The notes beneath the pieces were generated by a model. That model had not been told where the DNA came from. It saw nothing but the letters and a program-made list of their open reading frames with translations, and did no database searches. A program made the translations under genes and the position numbers. This document shows positions 34,371 through 42,807 of a DNA stretch of 51,779 nucleotides, piece by piece. Position 1 is the stretch's first letter, and every line of letters starts with the position of its first letter. Source of the DNA: Gordonia sihwensis NBRC 108236 (GTDB taxonomy: Bacteria > Actinomycetota > Actinomycetes > Mycobacteriales > Mycobacteriaceae); contig NZ_BANU01000039.1 in NCBI RefSeq assembly GCF_000333035.1, positions 1 to 51,779 on the forward strand. Direction: 5' to 3'.

Positions 34371-35513
34371 CTACGCGAGCGCCTGGCGCACGTCCTCGAG
34401 AAGATCGTCGGCGTCCTCGATTCCGACCGACAGTCGGACGAGGTTGTCGGGCACCTCGAGCAGAGAGCCGGCGGTGGACGCGTGGGTCATCGCTCCCGGA
34501 TGCTCGATCAGCGACTCGATGCCGCCGAGCGATTCGGCGAGGGTGAACACCTTCGTCCGCGCACAGAAGTCGAGCGCAGCCTCACGACCACCGGTCAGCT
34601 GAACGGAGATCATGCCGCCGAAGCGCCGCATCTGCTTGGCCGCGACAGCATGCCCCGGGTGGTCGGCCAGCCCCGGATAGAGCACCTTCTCGATCTTCGG
34701 ATGCGCCGAGAAGAACTCGACGAGCTTCTCGGCGTTGTCGCAGTGCCGGTCCATTCGCACGGCGAGTGTCTTGATGCCTCGCATCGTCAGGTAGGCGTCG
34801 AAGGGCCCCGGAACTGCGCCCGCGCCGTTCTGGAGGAAGGCGATGTCGGAGTCGAGCTGCTCGTCGTTGGTGACGATCGCTCCGCCGACCACGTCCGAGT
34901 GTCCGCCGAGATACTTGGTCGTCGAATGCACGACGGCATCGGCGCCGAGCGTCAGCGGCTGCTGCAGGTACGGAGTCGCGAAGGTGTTGTCCACGACGAG
35001 CTTGGCGCCGGCCGCGTGCGCGACCTCGGCGACAGCCGCGATGTCGCCGACGTTGAGAAGCGGATTGGTGGGCGTCTCGACCCAGACGAGCTTGGTCGCG
35101 GGGGTGATCGCCGCACGGATCGCCTCGACGTCGACGACCGGCGCCACCGAGTAGGTGATACCCCACTCGGTGAATACCTTGTCGATCAGCCGGAAGGTGC
35201 CGCCGTACGCGTCGTTCGGGATCACGAGGTGGTCGCCGGGACGCAGCGTGGCGCGCAGCAGCGCGTCGGTGGCCGCCATGCCCGACGCGAACCCGCGACC
35301 GAACCGTCCGGCCTCGATGGCCGCGATATTGGCCTCCAGCACCCGTCGGGTCGGGTTGCCGGTACGCGCGTACTCGAACCCGTCGCGCATCCCGCCGACC
35401 CCGTCCTGCGCGAACGTGGAGCTCGCGTAGATCGGCACGTTCACCGCACCGGTGCGCTCATCCGGATCCCAGCCCGCGTGAATTGCCTTGGTCGAAAATC
35501 CCTGCTCGGACAC
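34371..35513 (-). CDS. metB: Cystathionine gamma-synthase
   Basis: PLP enzyme of trans-sulfuration, joining cysteine to an activated homoserine to give cystathionine. 380 residues, with EYARTGNPTR (PLP phosphate contact from the partner subunit), FASGMAATDALL, WVETPTNPLL, VDNTFATPYLQQP, and Schiff-base Lys200 in HSTTKYLGGHSD. It may also have gamma-lyase activity, which cannot be excluded by sequence. GTG 35513 overlaps the last base of the cbs stop codon (TAGTG), so cbs-metB is one operon, as in M. tuberculosis (Rv1077/Rv1079 region). Confidence 0.94.
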   Translation of the reverse strand: MSEQGFSTKAIHAGWDPDERTGAVNVPIYASSTFAQDGVGGMRDGFEYARTGNPTRRVLEANIAAIEAGRFGRGFASGMAATDALLRATLRPGDHLVIPNDAYGGTFRLIDKVFTEWGITYSVAPVVDVEAIRAAITPATKLVWVETPTNPLLNVGDIAAVAEVAHAAGAKLVVDNTFATPYLQQPLTLGADAVVHSTTKYLGGHSDVVGGAIVTNDEQLDSDIAFLQNGAGAVPGPFDAYLTMRGIKTLAVRMDRHCDNAEKLVEFFSAHPKIEKVLYPGLADHPGHAVAAKQMRRFGGMISVQLTGGREAALDFCARTKVFTLAESLGGIESLIEHPGAMTHASTAGSLLEVPDNLVRLSVGIEDADDLLEDVRQALA

Positions 35514-36928
35514 TACTTCTCCTCCTGCTGACGGATGGCGATCGGGTGCGTGCTCGCGAAGGCGAGCAGGTCGTGCCGGGTGATGACGCCGACCGGCTTG
35601 CCGTCGTCCACCACCATCAACGCGTCGGAGGTGCTGAGAGCTTCCATCGCGGCCGAGACGGGCTCGCCCGCACCGATGAGCGGAAACGCCTCGCCCATGT
35701 GCGCCGACACCGGGTCGGCCAGATTGGCGCGCCCCTCGAAGACCGCGCTGAGCAGGTCCCTCTCGGACACCGCGCCTGCGACCTCGCCGGCGGTGATGGG
35801 CGGTTCGGCGCCGACAACCGGCATCTGCGAGACGCCGAACTCGCGAAGAATCTCGATCGCGTCGCGGAGCGTCTCCTGGGGATGCGTGTGCACCAGATCA
35901 GGCAGCGTGCCGCCCTTTCCTCGGAGCACATCGCCGACACGCGATTCCGTGCGCGGAGTGCCATCGAGCGGCGTGCGCAGGAACCCGTAGCTGCTCATCC
36001 AATCGTCGTTGAAGATCTTCGACATGTAGCCGCGACCGCCGTCCGGAAGCAGCACCACGACCACGGCGTCCGGCCCCTCACGCTCGGCGATCTTCAGCGC
36101 GGCCACCACCGCCATACCGCACGAGCCGCCGACCAGCAGGCCCTCTTCACGCGCCAGCCGCCGGGTCATCTCGAACGAGTCGGCGTCGGACACCGCGACG
36201 ATCTCGTCGGGGACGGTGGGGTCGTAGGCGTCCGGCCAGAAGTCCTCGCCCACGCCCTCGACGAGGTACGGACGCCCCGATCCACCCGAATAGACCGAGC
36301 CTTCGGGGTCGACGCCGACCACCTTCACGCGCCCGTCGGAGACCTCCTTGAGGTAGCGGCCGGTTCCGGTGATGGTGCCGCCGGTGCCGACGCCTGCGAC
36401 GAAATGGGTCACCTTGCCCTCGGTGTCGCGCCAGATCTCCGGACCGGTGGTCTCGTAATGACTCAGCGGGCCGTTCGGATTCGCGTACTGGTTCGGCTTC
36501 CATGCTCCCGGGATCTCCCGGGTGAGGCGATCGGAGACGTTGTAATAGCTGTCGGGGTGCTCCGGCGGGACGGCGGTCGGGCACACGACCACCTCGGCAC
36601 CGTAGGCGCGCAGCACGTTGCGCTTGTCCTCGGCCACCTTGTCCGGGCAGACGAAGACGCATTTGTAACCGCGCTGCTGCGCGACCAACGCGAGACCCAC
36701 ACCGGTGTTGCCCGACGTCGGCTCGACGATGGTGCCGCCGGGCTTGAGCTCGCCGGATTCCTCGGCCGCGTCGATCATGCGGGTGGCGATGCGGTCCTTG
36801 GAACTGCCGCCCGGGTTGAGATACTCGACTTTGGCGGCGACCAGGCCGGACCCCGGCTGCACGACCTTGTTGAGCTTGACGAGCGGAGTGTTCCCGACCA
36901 GGTCTACAACGTGATTGGCGATGCGCAT
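35513..36928 (-). CDS. cbs: Cystathionine beta-synthase
   Basis: Makes cystathionine from serine and homocysteine, the reverse trans-sulfuration entry. 471 residues from ATG 36928 (start MRIANHVVDL, as in mycobacterial Cbs). The PLP domain has NPGGSSKDR with Lys44, PTSGNTGVGLA, GVGTGGTITG and VGGSCGMAVVA. The C-terminal third carries two CBS domains (about 345-465), which in homologues bind SAM or similar regulators; no N-terminal heme motif is present. A longer in-frame reading upstream runs through the intergenic region and was rejected. First gene of cbs-metB and divergent from fadA. Confidence 0.95.
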   Translation of the reverse strand: MRIANHVVDLVGNTPLVKLNKVVQPGSGLVAAKVEYLNPGGSSKDRIATRMIDAAEESGELKPGGTIVEPTSGNTGVGLALVAQQRGYKCVFVCPDKVAEDKRNVLRAYGAEVVVCPTAVPPEHPDSYYNVSDRLTREIPGAWKPNQYANPNGPLSHYETTGPEIWRDTEGKVTHFVAGVGTGGTITGTGRYLKEVSDGRVKVVGVDPEGSVYSGGSGRPYLVEGVGEDFWPDAYDPTVPDEIVAVSDADSFEMTRRLAREEGLLVGGSCGMAVVAALKIAEREGPDAVVVVLLPDGGRGYMSKIFNDDWMSSYGFLRTPLDGTPRTESRVGDVLRGKGGTLPDLVHTHPQETLRDAIEILREFGVSQMPVVGAEPPITAGEVAGAVSERDLLSAVFEGRANLADPVSAHMGEAFPLIGAGEPVSAAMEALSTSDALMVVDDGKPVGVITRHDLLAFASTHPIAIRQQEEK

Positions 36929-37012
36929 ACCGTCCATGGTCCCATCTACGACCGCGCCCCGCCCGATCGGGCGGTCAATGGATCGTCCGAAATGCGCAGT
37001 GACGCCCTGGAG

Positions 37013-37018
37013 TAACGT
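37013..37018 (+). promoter_or_regulatory. Candidate -10 element of fadA (leaderless)
   Basis: TAACGT, 7 nt before ATG 37026. Confidence 0.45.
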
Positions 37019-37025
37019 GGCGCAC

Positions 37026-38246
37026 ATGTCTGAAGCTGTCATCGTCTCCACCGCACGCTCCCCGATCGGCCGCGCCGGCAAGGGCTCCCTGAAGGACGTT
37101 CGTCCGGACGAGCTCGCTCGCCAGATGGTCGCCGCCGCACTCGCCAAGGTTCCCGAACTCGACGTCGCCGACATCGAGGACATCCACATGGGCATCGGCC
37201 AGCCCGGTGGCCAGGGCGCCTACAACATCGGCCGCGTGGTCGCCGTCGAGCTCGGTCTCGACCACGTCCCCGGCGTCACCGTCAACCGTTACTGCTCGTC
37301 TTCGCTGCAGACCACTCGCATGGCGTTCCACGCCATCAAGGCCGGCGAGGGCGACGTCTTCATCTCCGGCGGCGTCGAGAGCGTCTCCAGCTTCGGTGTC
37401 TCCGGCGGCGCCGACGGGGCACCCAACTCGAAGAACCCGGTCTTCGACGAGGCCATCGCTCGCACAGCCAAGGCCTCCGAGGGCGGCGCGGGAAAGTGGC
37501 ACGATCCCCGCGAGGACGGGCTGCTCCCCGACGTCTACATCGCGATGGGCGAGACCGCCGAGAACGTCGCCTCGTACACCGGCATCTCCCGCGAGGATCA
37601 GGACCGCTGGGGCGTCCTGAGCCAGAACCGCGCCGAGAAGGCCATCAACGACGGCTTCTTCGCCCGCGAGATCGACCCGGTCACGCTGGCCGACGGCACC
37701 CAGGTCACCACCGACGACGGCCCGCGCGCCGGCACCACCTACGAGAAGATCTCGCAGCTCAAGCCGGTCTTCCGTCCGGACGGCACGGTGACCGCGGGCA
37801 ACGCGTGCCCGCTGAACGACGGCGCCGCCGCGCTGGTCGTCATGAGCGATGACAAAGCGAAGGCGCTCGGTCTCAAGCCGCTGGCCCGCATCGTCGCGAC
37901 CGCGGCCACCGGCCTGTCGCCCGAGATCATGGGGCTGGGCCCGATCGAGGCCGTGCGCAAGGTTCTCCGCGTCGCAGGCATGTCGATCTCCGACATCGAT
38001 CTGTTCGAGATCAACGAGGCGTTCGCCGTCCAGGTCCTGGGTTCGGCGGCCGAGCTCGGCATCGACCATGACAAGCTGAACGTCTCCGGCGGCGCGATCG
38101 CCCTTGGTCACCCGTTCGGCATGACCGGCGCCCGGATCACCACCACCCTGCTGAACAACCTCAACACCTACGACGGTCAGTTCGGCATCGAGACCATGTG
38201 CGTCGGCGGTGGCCAGGGCATGGCGATGGTGCTCGAGCGTCTCTGA
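37026..38246 (+). CDS. fadA: Acetyl-CoA C-acetyltransferase (thiolase)
   Basis: 406-residue thiolase, either degrading 3-ketoacyl-CoA or condensing acetyl-CoA. The acyl-enzyme nucleophile is Cys90 (VNRYCSSSLQ), the acid/base residues are His362 (GGAIALGHPFGMTG) and Cys392 (ETMCVGGGQGM), and NEAFAVQ is present. ATG 37026 is preferred over an upstream in-frame TTG because TAACGT is 7 nt before it. It is divergent from cbs, matching the Rv1074c (fadA3) position. Ends in a perfect hairpin. Confidence 0.94.
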   Translation: MSEAVIVSTARSPIGRAGKGSLKDVRPDELARQMVAAALAKVPELDVADIEDIHMGIGQPGGQGAYNIGRVVAVELGLDHVPGVTVNRYCSSSLQTTRMAFHAIKAGEGDVFISGGVESVSSFGVSGGADGAPNSKNPVFDEAIARTAKASEGGAGKWHDPREDGLLPDVYIAMGETAENVASYTGISREDQDRWGVLSQNRAEKAINDGFFAREIDPVTLADGTQVTTDDGPRAGTTYEKISQLKPVFRPDGTVTAGNACPLNDGAAALVVMSDDKAKALGLKPLARIVATAATGLSPEIMGLGPIEAVRKVLRVAGMSISDIDLFEINEAFAVQVLGSAAELGIDHDKLNVSGGAIALGHPFGMTGARITTTLLNNLNTYDGQFGIETMCVGGGQGMAMVLERL

Positions 38247-38268
38247 CGGCGAGCCCTCACACGACCGC

Positions 38269-38309
38269 GAACGGGCGGGTCCGGAGATCTTCTTCGGACC
38301 CGCCCGTTC
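38269..38309. terminator. Strong hairpin after fadA
   Basis: GAACGGGCGGGTCCG pairs perfectly with CGGACCCGCCCGTTC (15 bp, 11-nt loop). It is followed by TGCG, without a T-run. Likely serves both convergent genes. Confidence 0.75.
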
Positions 38310-38333
38310 TGCGTCCGCGGGGCCGCTCGCAGT

Positions 38334-38768
38334 TCAGCGAACGTCGACCGTCGCGAATCCCGGTGTGACGACCCCGCCCGCGGCCATCAGCGTGACGACG
38401 ATCCGGCCCCGCCCGGTGTGCAGCACCGCCTGCGCCGGGTGGTCGTTGAGCCCGGCCGACATCCGTGCGGCGCCGGTCGCGCCGGTCGCCGTGTTCAGCC
38501 ACCACACGCGCCCGAACGGCAGACAGCCCCACCGTTCGGAGAGGGTTCCGGTCACGGTCACCTGGCCCGCCCCGGGGCCGCTCTCGAGCCCGCAGTGGAT
38601 GGGCGGCACATCGAAACTGCCGTTCGGGTTCCCGAAGGATGCCGGCTGGATCGCGAACGGCTGTACCGGCGCCGCCGAGGCGGTCCCCGCGCCCACCGTC
38701 GCCGCCACAACCGAGCCCGCGACCGCCGCCGCAAGCGTCAACCGCCGCCGTAGACCTTGTTCGATCAT
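38334..38768 (-). CDS. Small secreted protein of unknown function
   Basis: 144 residues from ATG 38768, which has GGGAG 6 nt upstream; an upstream in-frame start at 38843 runs through a terminator and was rejected. A clear Sec signal peptide (RRRLTLAAAVAGSVVAATVGAGTASA, cleavage near residue 33) precedes a mature part of about 110 residues with two Cys (IHCGLESG; RWGCLPFG), probably disulphide-bonded, and a beta-rich pattern. I do not recognise the family. Confidence 0.75.
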   Translation of the reverse strand: MIEQGLRRRLTLAAAVAGSVVAATVGAGTASAAPVQPFAIQPASFGNPNGSFDVPPIHCGLESGPGAGQVTVTGTLSERWGCLPFGRVWWLNTATGATGAARMSAGLNDHPAQAVLHTGRGRIVVTLMAAGGVVTPGFATVDVR

Positions 38769-38809
38769 GTCCGACTCCCGTCGTCGCGCCTGTATCCACC
38801 GAACAACAA

Positions 38810-38853
38810 AGAGCCCGGTGATGCAACCGATCTCTCGGTGCACACCGGGCTCT
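38810..38853 (-). terminator. Intrinsic terminator of the Bax-inhibitor-1 gene
   Basis: AGAGCCCGGTG (38810-38820) pairs with CACCGGGCTCT (38843-38853), with further pairing inside the loop. Read on the minus strand it is followed by TTTGTTGTT, a fair U-tract, 24 bp after the stop at 38878. Confidence 0.75.
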
Positions 38854-38877
38854 GAGCCGACCAGCCAAGTCTATTGA

Positions 38878-39744
38878 CTAGTCACTGTTGAAGTAGCTCA
38901 GCAGTCGCAGGATCTCGACGTAAAGCCAGACCAGGGTGACGGTCAGCCCCAGCGCCACACCCCATGCCGCCTTCGACGGCGCGCCGGCGCGGATGAGCTC
39001 GTCGGCCTGGTCGAAATCGAGCAGGAACGAGAAAGCCGCGAGGGCGATGCAGACCAGCGAGAAGATGATCGCGATCGGTCCGCCGCTCCGCAGGCCGCTG
39101 TCGACGCCGAACAGTCCGAGGACCAGGTTGCCGAGCATCAGGACGAGCACACCGACCATGCCCGCCATCAGCATGCGGGTGAATCGGGGGGTGACGCGGA
39201 TGGCGCCCACCTTGTAGACCACCAGCATGCCGACGAACACACCGAGGGTGCCGAGGACCGCCTGCCCGATCAGCGCACCGGCCGAGGTGTCATCGCTGAT
39301 GACCCAGTTACCGAACACATACGAGATCGAACCGACGAACAGTCCCTCGAATGCCGAGTAGGTGAGGACGATCGCGGGGTTGTCCTGTTTGCGGCCGAAG
39401 CTCGCGATGAGGACGAGGATCAGACCGCCGATCGCACCGACAGCCATCAGCGGCGCGGCGAGCGAGGCCTGCTGCGAGATCGCGAAGTAGGCGCCGGCGG
39501 CGACGACGATCAGGACGCCGAGCGTCATTGCGGTCTTGGTGACGACGTCGTCGATCGTCATCGGGCGGGTGTCGGCCTGAGGCACGTATCCCTGGGTGTA
39601 CTGGTCGGTGTACTGCTGCTGGCCGGTCGCCATCGACGCCTGGCCGGCGCCCGCCAGTCCCTGACCGAAGGAGGCGTAACCGCCCGCCTCCTTCTTATTG
39701 TCACGGACCACGCCACGCATGATCGGGTTACTGCTCTCTCGCAC
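38878..39744 (-). CDS. Bax inhibitor-1/YccA family membrane protein
   Basis: 288 residues. A Gly/Gln/Tyr-rich cytosolic N-terminus of about 65 residues (TGQQQYTDQYTQGYVPQ) is followed by seven TM helices of the BI-1 (UPF0005) family, including LTYSAFEGLFVGSISYVF and FLLDFDQADELIRAG, where the conserved Asp pair forms the pH-sensing or calcium-leak site in homologues. The last helix (VTLVWLYVEILRLLSYF) is typical. Homologues leak calcium or modulate stress responses; the physiological role in actinobacteria is not established. Monocistronic with its own terminator. Confidence 0.92.
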   Translation of the reverse strand: MRESSNPIMRGVVRDNKKEAGGYASFGQGLAGAGQASMATGQQQYTDQYTQGYVPQADTRPMTIDDVVTKTAMTLGVLIVVAAGAYFAISQQASLAAPLMAVGAIGGLILVLIASFGRKQDNPAIVLTYSAFEGLFVGSISYVFGNWVISDDTSAGALIGQAVLGTLGVFVGMLVVYKVGAIRVTPRFTRMLMAGMVGVLVLMLGNLVLGLFGVDSGLRSGGPIAIIFSLVCIALAAFSFLLDFDQADELIRAGAPSKAAWGVALGLTVTLVWLYVEILRLLSYFNSD

Positions 39745-39833
39745 TGGTGCTCCTTTAGAAAGTTGTGCGCATCAGTTGACTTGGCTGATTCACGGGTTCA
39801 ACGATCCTCGAGCCGATTCGGTTCCGACTTTAC

Positions 39834-40457
39834 CTATTCTTGACCGAGGCCGTTGCACACGGCGCGCAGCGCCGACTCCGCCAGCTCGTATCCCTCACCC
39901 CACGGCAGGCCCGGCTTGGCGATCATCAGCGATGCGAGACCGTGCGCAGTGGCCCAGAGCGTGAGGACCGTCTGCACGGTGTCCGCACGTGGAATCAGTC
40001 CCTGGTCCATCATCTCTTCGACGGTGTCGGAGAAGTGCACGAACGCCGACGAGAGCAAGACCTCGTCGGTGAGCGTCGGCTCCCCCGGCGGGGTGACGCG
40101 GGCGAAGGTGATGCGGTACATCACGGCACTGTCGATGGCGAACCGGACGTAGGCCAGCCCCTGCGCCAAGCCGCGGTCGAAGAGGTCGTCGATCCCCTCC
40201 GACGCCCGCATCATCACCTCGTCGAACTGCTCGAAGAATCGGGCGCATACGGCGTCGAGCAGCGCTTCCTTGTCCTCGAAGTGCAAGTAGATCGACGGAG
40301 GCGTCACCCCGACACGGCCCGCGACCGCCCGGATGGACACCTTCTCCTCACTGCCCGACTCGATGAGCAGGTCGGTGGTGGCCGAGATGATCTCCTCGGC
40401 GAGCTGATCGCCCGATCCTCGCGGTGAGCGCGGACGGGGCGACACATGATCGTTCAT
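39834..40457 (-). CDS. TetR-family regulator downstream of mmpL
   Basis: 207 residues. The N-terminal helix-turn-helix (about 18-65) reads EEIISATTDLLIESG, VSIRAVAGRVGVTPPSIYLHF and DKEALLDAV. The C-terminal ligand-binding part resembles the WHG group (LWATAHGLASLMIAKPGLPW). It follows the mmpL gene with a 9-bp gap, so the two are one operon. An inverted repeat in the mmpL promoter (42704-42720) is the natural candidate operator, giving self-control of an exporter operon. Confidence 0.9.
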   Translation of the reverse strand: MNDHVSPRPRSPRGSGDQLAEEIISATTDLLIESGSEEKVSIRAVAGRVGVTPPSIYLHFEDKEALLDAVCARFFEQFDEVMMRASEGIDDLFDRGLAQGLAYVRFAIDSAVMYRITFARVTPPGEPTLTDEVLLSSAFVHFSDTVEEMMDQGLIPRADTVQTVLTLWATAHGLASLMIAKPGLPWGEGYELAESALRAVCNGLGQE

Positions 40458-40466
40458 GACCGCAGT

Positions 40467-42680
40467 TCACTCCTCCTTGAATCCGAACCGGTCGTGCAGC
40501 GCACGAAGCGGTGCCGGCGCCCACCAGTTTCCCACTCCCATGATCCGCATGAACGCGGGAACCAGAAGCATGCGGATGAACGACGCGTCCATCAACACTG
40601 CGATGGTGAGACCGACTCCGAACATTCTCATGAACGACACCTCCGACGCGGCGATCCCGGCGAAGACGATGCTCATCAGCAGGGCAGCTGCCGTGACCAC
40701 GCGCCCGGTTCGGGCGATGCCGACGGCGACGGCGTGGTCGTTGGCTGCTCTGGTCCGATCGGATTTGAGCCACTCCTCCCTGATTCTGCCGAGCAGGAAC
40801 ACCTCGTAGTCCATCGAGAGCCCGAAGGCGATGCAGAACATCAGCACGGGCATCGTCGCCACCAGGTAGCCTGTCGACGTGGTGCCGAGGCCCCCGAGGT
40901 GACCGTCCTGGAAGATCCAGACCATCGCGCCGAACGTGGCCGACAGCGACAGCACGTTCAGGACGACGGCCTTGAGCGGTAGCACCACGCTCCCGCTGAA
41001 CAGGAACAGCAGGACATACGTGAGCACGGCGATCACACCGAGCACCCACGGCAGATAGGTGAGCAACGCCGCGACCACATCGTGGTTGAGTGCGGCGAGG
41101 CCGGTCACCTGGACCACTGAACCCTGCGGGGCCGGGACCGCGCGCAGCGCCGACACCCGATCCTGCCCTGCCTCGCTCAGCGGATCGACGTCGCTCGACG
41201 CCGTCACCACCGAGTACTCGCCCGACCTGGCCGAGGGGTCGCCGGGCGCCACCTGACGTCCTTCCAGGAATACGCCGACCGGAGCGGTGACGGCGCCGAC
41301 CCCGGTGACTCTCGACAGTGCCGCCGCGTAGTCCGACATCGCGTGGTCGGAGACCGCCCCCTCGACCACCACGGTCGCCGTGCCGCCCGAGTCCTGGTCG
41401 TACTCGTCCCGGATCTCCTGCTGCACCGAGTGTGCGGTGGCCGTCGACGGCAGCACGCGGTCGTCGGGGAAGCCGAACTTGATGCCGAGGAAGGGTGCTC
41501 CGAGGAGCAGCAGCACTGCGGGAACGATGATCGCGACGGGGACGGCGCGTCGCAGCACCACCGTCGCCATGCGGTACCAGCCCGTCTGCTCGATCGGCTT
41601 CGGTTCCGGCTCGGGACGGCCGCGCCGCCGCCGGATCCACGCCCGGACGTCGAGCGCGTCGACACGATCGTCGAGAACCACCAACAGTGCGGGCGTGATG
41701 ATCAGGGCCGCGGCCACCGCCACGACCACCACACCGACGCCCGCATAGGCGAACGAACGGAGGAAGTACATCGGGAAGATCGCCAGCGCCGCGAGCGACA
41801 GTCCGACCGTGATGCCGGAGAAGAAGACCGTGCGCCCGGCGGTGTCCATCGTGCGGAGCACGGCGTCGCGACGGCCCAACCCGCGATCGACCTCCTCGCG
41901 GTATCGGGTGACGATCAACAGGGTGTAGTCGATCGCCAGCGCCAGCCCCATCGCGGTGGTGAGGTTGAGCGCGAAGATCGACACGTCGGCGAATCCAGCA
42001 ATGACCCGCAGTAACGCCATCGTTCCGGCGATCGCCGCCACGCCGACCAGGATCGGCAGTGCCGCGGCCACCGCCCCGCCGAACACCACGATCAGGAGCA
42101 GGAAGCTGATCGGGATCGCGATGGCCTCCGCCACCGCGAGATCCTTCGACGTCTGCTGATTCACCTGGCTGTACATCAACCCCTGGCCGCCGACCTTCAC
42201 CTCGAAGCCGTCGATTTTCCCGGTGAGCCGATCGGACAGTTCGGCCGCGTGCTTCGGAGCCAGTTCGTCACCGCCGTCGAGGCCCGCGATGATCTGCGTG
42301 GAGGTCTTGTCCCTGCTGAGGAGTTCTCCGGCCAGCCCCGGATTCGACCAGATCGAGAGGATGGGCTTCTGTACGTAGCCCGCCGCCTCGAGCTCACCGA
42401 CGATCTTCCGGCCGACCTCCGCGGCCGCGCCGCTCGTCGCCATATCGGTACCCGCGGGCCCGTCGATCTTCACCACCACGTCGGCACCACCCCGATGGAA
42501 CTCCCGATCGAGGACGTCGCGGGCCTGGGACGACTCCGCATGCGGGTCGTCGTATCCGCCGGCGAGCATCTTGTCCGCGGCACCGAGCCCGTAGAAGCCG
42601 CACAGCGCGAGCAGCACCACCGCTACTCCCAGTACCAGTCTGGGCGCCCCGACCACACGTCGTGTCAATCCAGTGAGCAT
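40467..42680 (-). CDS. MmpL/RND-family transporter
   Basis: A 737-residue MMPL protein, with two repeats of one TM, an extracellular porter domain and a five-helix bundle (about 12 TM). Proton-relay Asp-Tyr pairs are in GLALAIDYTLLIVTRYREE (first half) and FGLSMDYEVFLLGRIREE (second half), and FAYAGVGVVVVAVAAALIITPA lies after TM6. Members export lipids, siderophores or drugs. No MmpS gene is adjacent (the MmpS-like fragment at 50669 is remote). It is coupled to the TetR gene at 39834 and divergent from the phosphotransferase gene. Confidence 0.93.
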   Translation of the reverse strand: MLTGLTRRVVGAPRLVLGVAVVLLALCGFYGLGAADKMLAGGYDDPHAESSQARDVLDREFHRGGADVVVKIDGPAGTDMATSGAAAEVGRKIVGELEAAGYVQKPILSIWSNPGLAGELLSRDKTSTQIIAGLDGGDELAPKHAAELSDRLTGKIDGFEVKVGGQGLMYSQVNQQTSKDLAVAEAIAIPISFLLLIVVFGGAVAAALPILVGVAAIAGTMALLRVIAGFADVSIFALNLTTAMGLALAIDYTLLIVTRYREEVDRGLGRRDAVLRTMDTAGRTVFFSGITVGLSLAALAIFPMYFLRSFAYAGVGVVVVAVAAALIITPALLVVLDDRVDALDVRAWIRRRRGRPEPEPKPIEQTGWYRMATVVLRRAVPVAIIVPAVLLLLGAPFLGIKFGFPDDRVLPSTATAHSVQQEIRDEYDQDSGGTATVVVEGAVSDHAMSDYAAALSRVTGVGAVTAPVGVFLEGRQVAPGDPSARSGEYSVVTASSDVDPLSEAGQDRVSALRAVPAPQGSVVQVTGLAALNHDVVAALLTYLPWVLGVIAVLTYVLLFLFSGSVVLPLKAVVLNVLSLSATFGAMVWIFQDGHLGGLGTTSTGYLVATMPVLMFCIAFGLSMDYEVFLLGRIREEWLKSDRTRAANDHAVAVGIARTGRVVTAAALLMSIVFAGIAASEVSFMRMFGVGLTIAVLMDASFIRMLLVPAFMRIMGVGNWWAPAPLRALHDRFGFKEE

Positions 42681-42703
42681 CTCCGAGTCCCCTGATCGCG
42701 ATC

Positions 42704-42720
42704 ACTTATCAGCGTTAAGT
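42704..42720. promoter_or_regulatory. Inverted repeat in the mmpL promoter region
   Basis: ACTTA-TCAGCGT-TAAGT, perfect 5-bp arms and 7-bp spacer, 24 bp upstream of the mmpL ATG. Likely operator for the TetR regulator in the same operon. Confidence 0.5.
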
Positions 42721-42773
42721 TAGCAACTGGGCGTCCATTCGAGGAAGCCCCGGCTGCCGCCGAGTGATTCACC

Positions 42774-42799
42774 ACACGTTTGAAATAGAACGTGTTTCA
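42774..42799 (+). promoter_or_regulatory. KstR-like operator upstream of the phosphotransferase gene
   Basis: TAGAACGTGTTTCA (42786-42799) matches the KstR consensus TNNAACNNGTTNNA at every fixed position and ends 8 bp before the ATG at 42808. It overlaps a second inverted repeat, ACACGTT (42774-42780) with AACGTGT (42789-42795). KstR represses sterol-catabolism genes in mycobacteria and rhodococci. No kstR gene is in this window, so the assignment rests on the motif match. Confidence 0.6.
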
Positions 42800-42807
42800 A
42801 TCGACAT

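Noticed and set aside
35483..37015. An open frame of about 510 codons on the plus strand.
   Set aside because: Antisense to metB and cbs, which are unambiguous.
36929..37025. Possible SAM or cobalamin riboswitch before cbs-metB or fadA.
   Set aside because: The divergent gap is under 100 bp and shows no conserved aptamer core.
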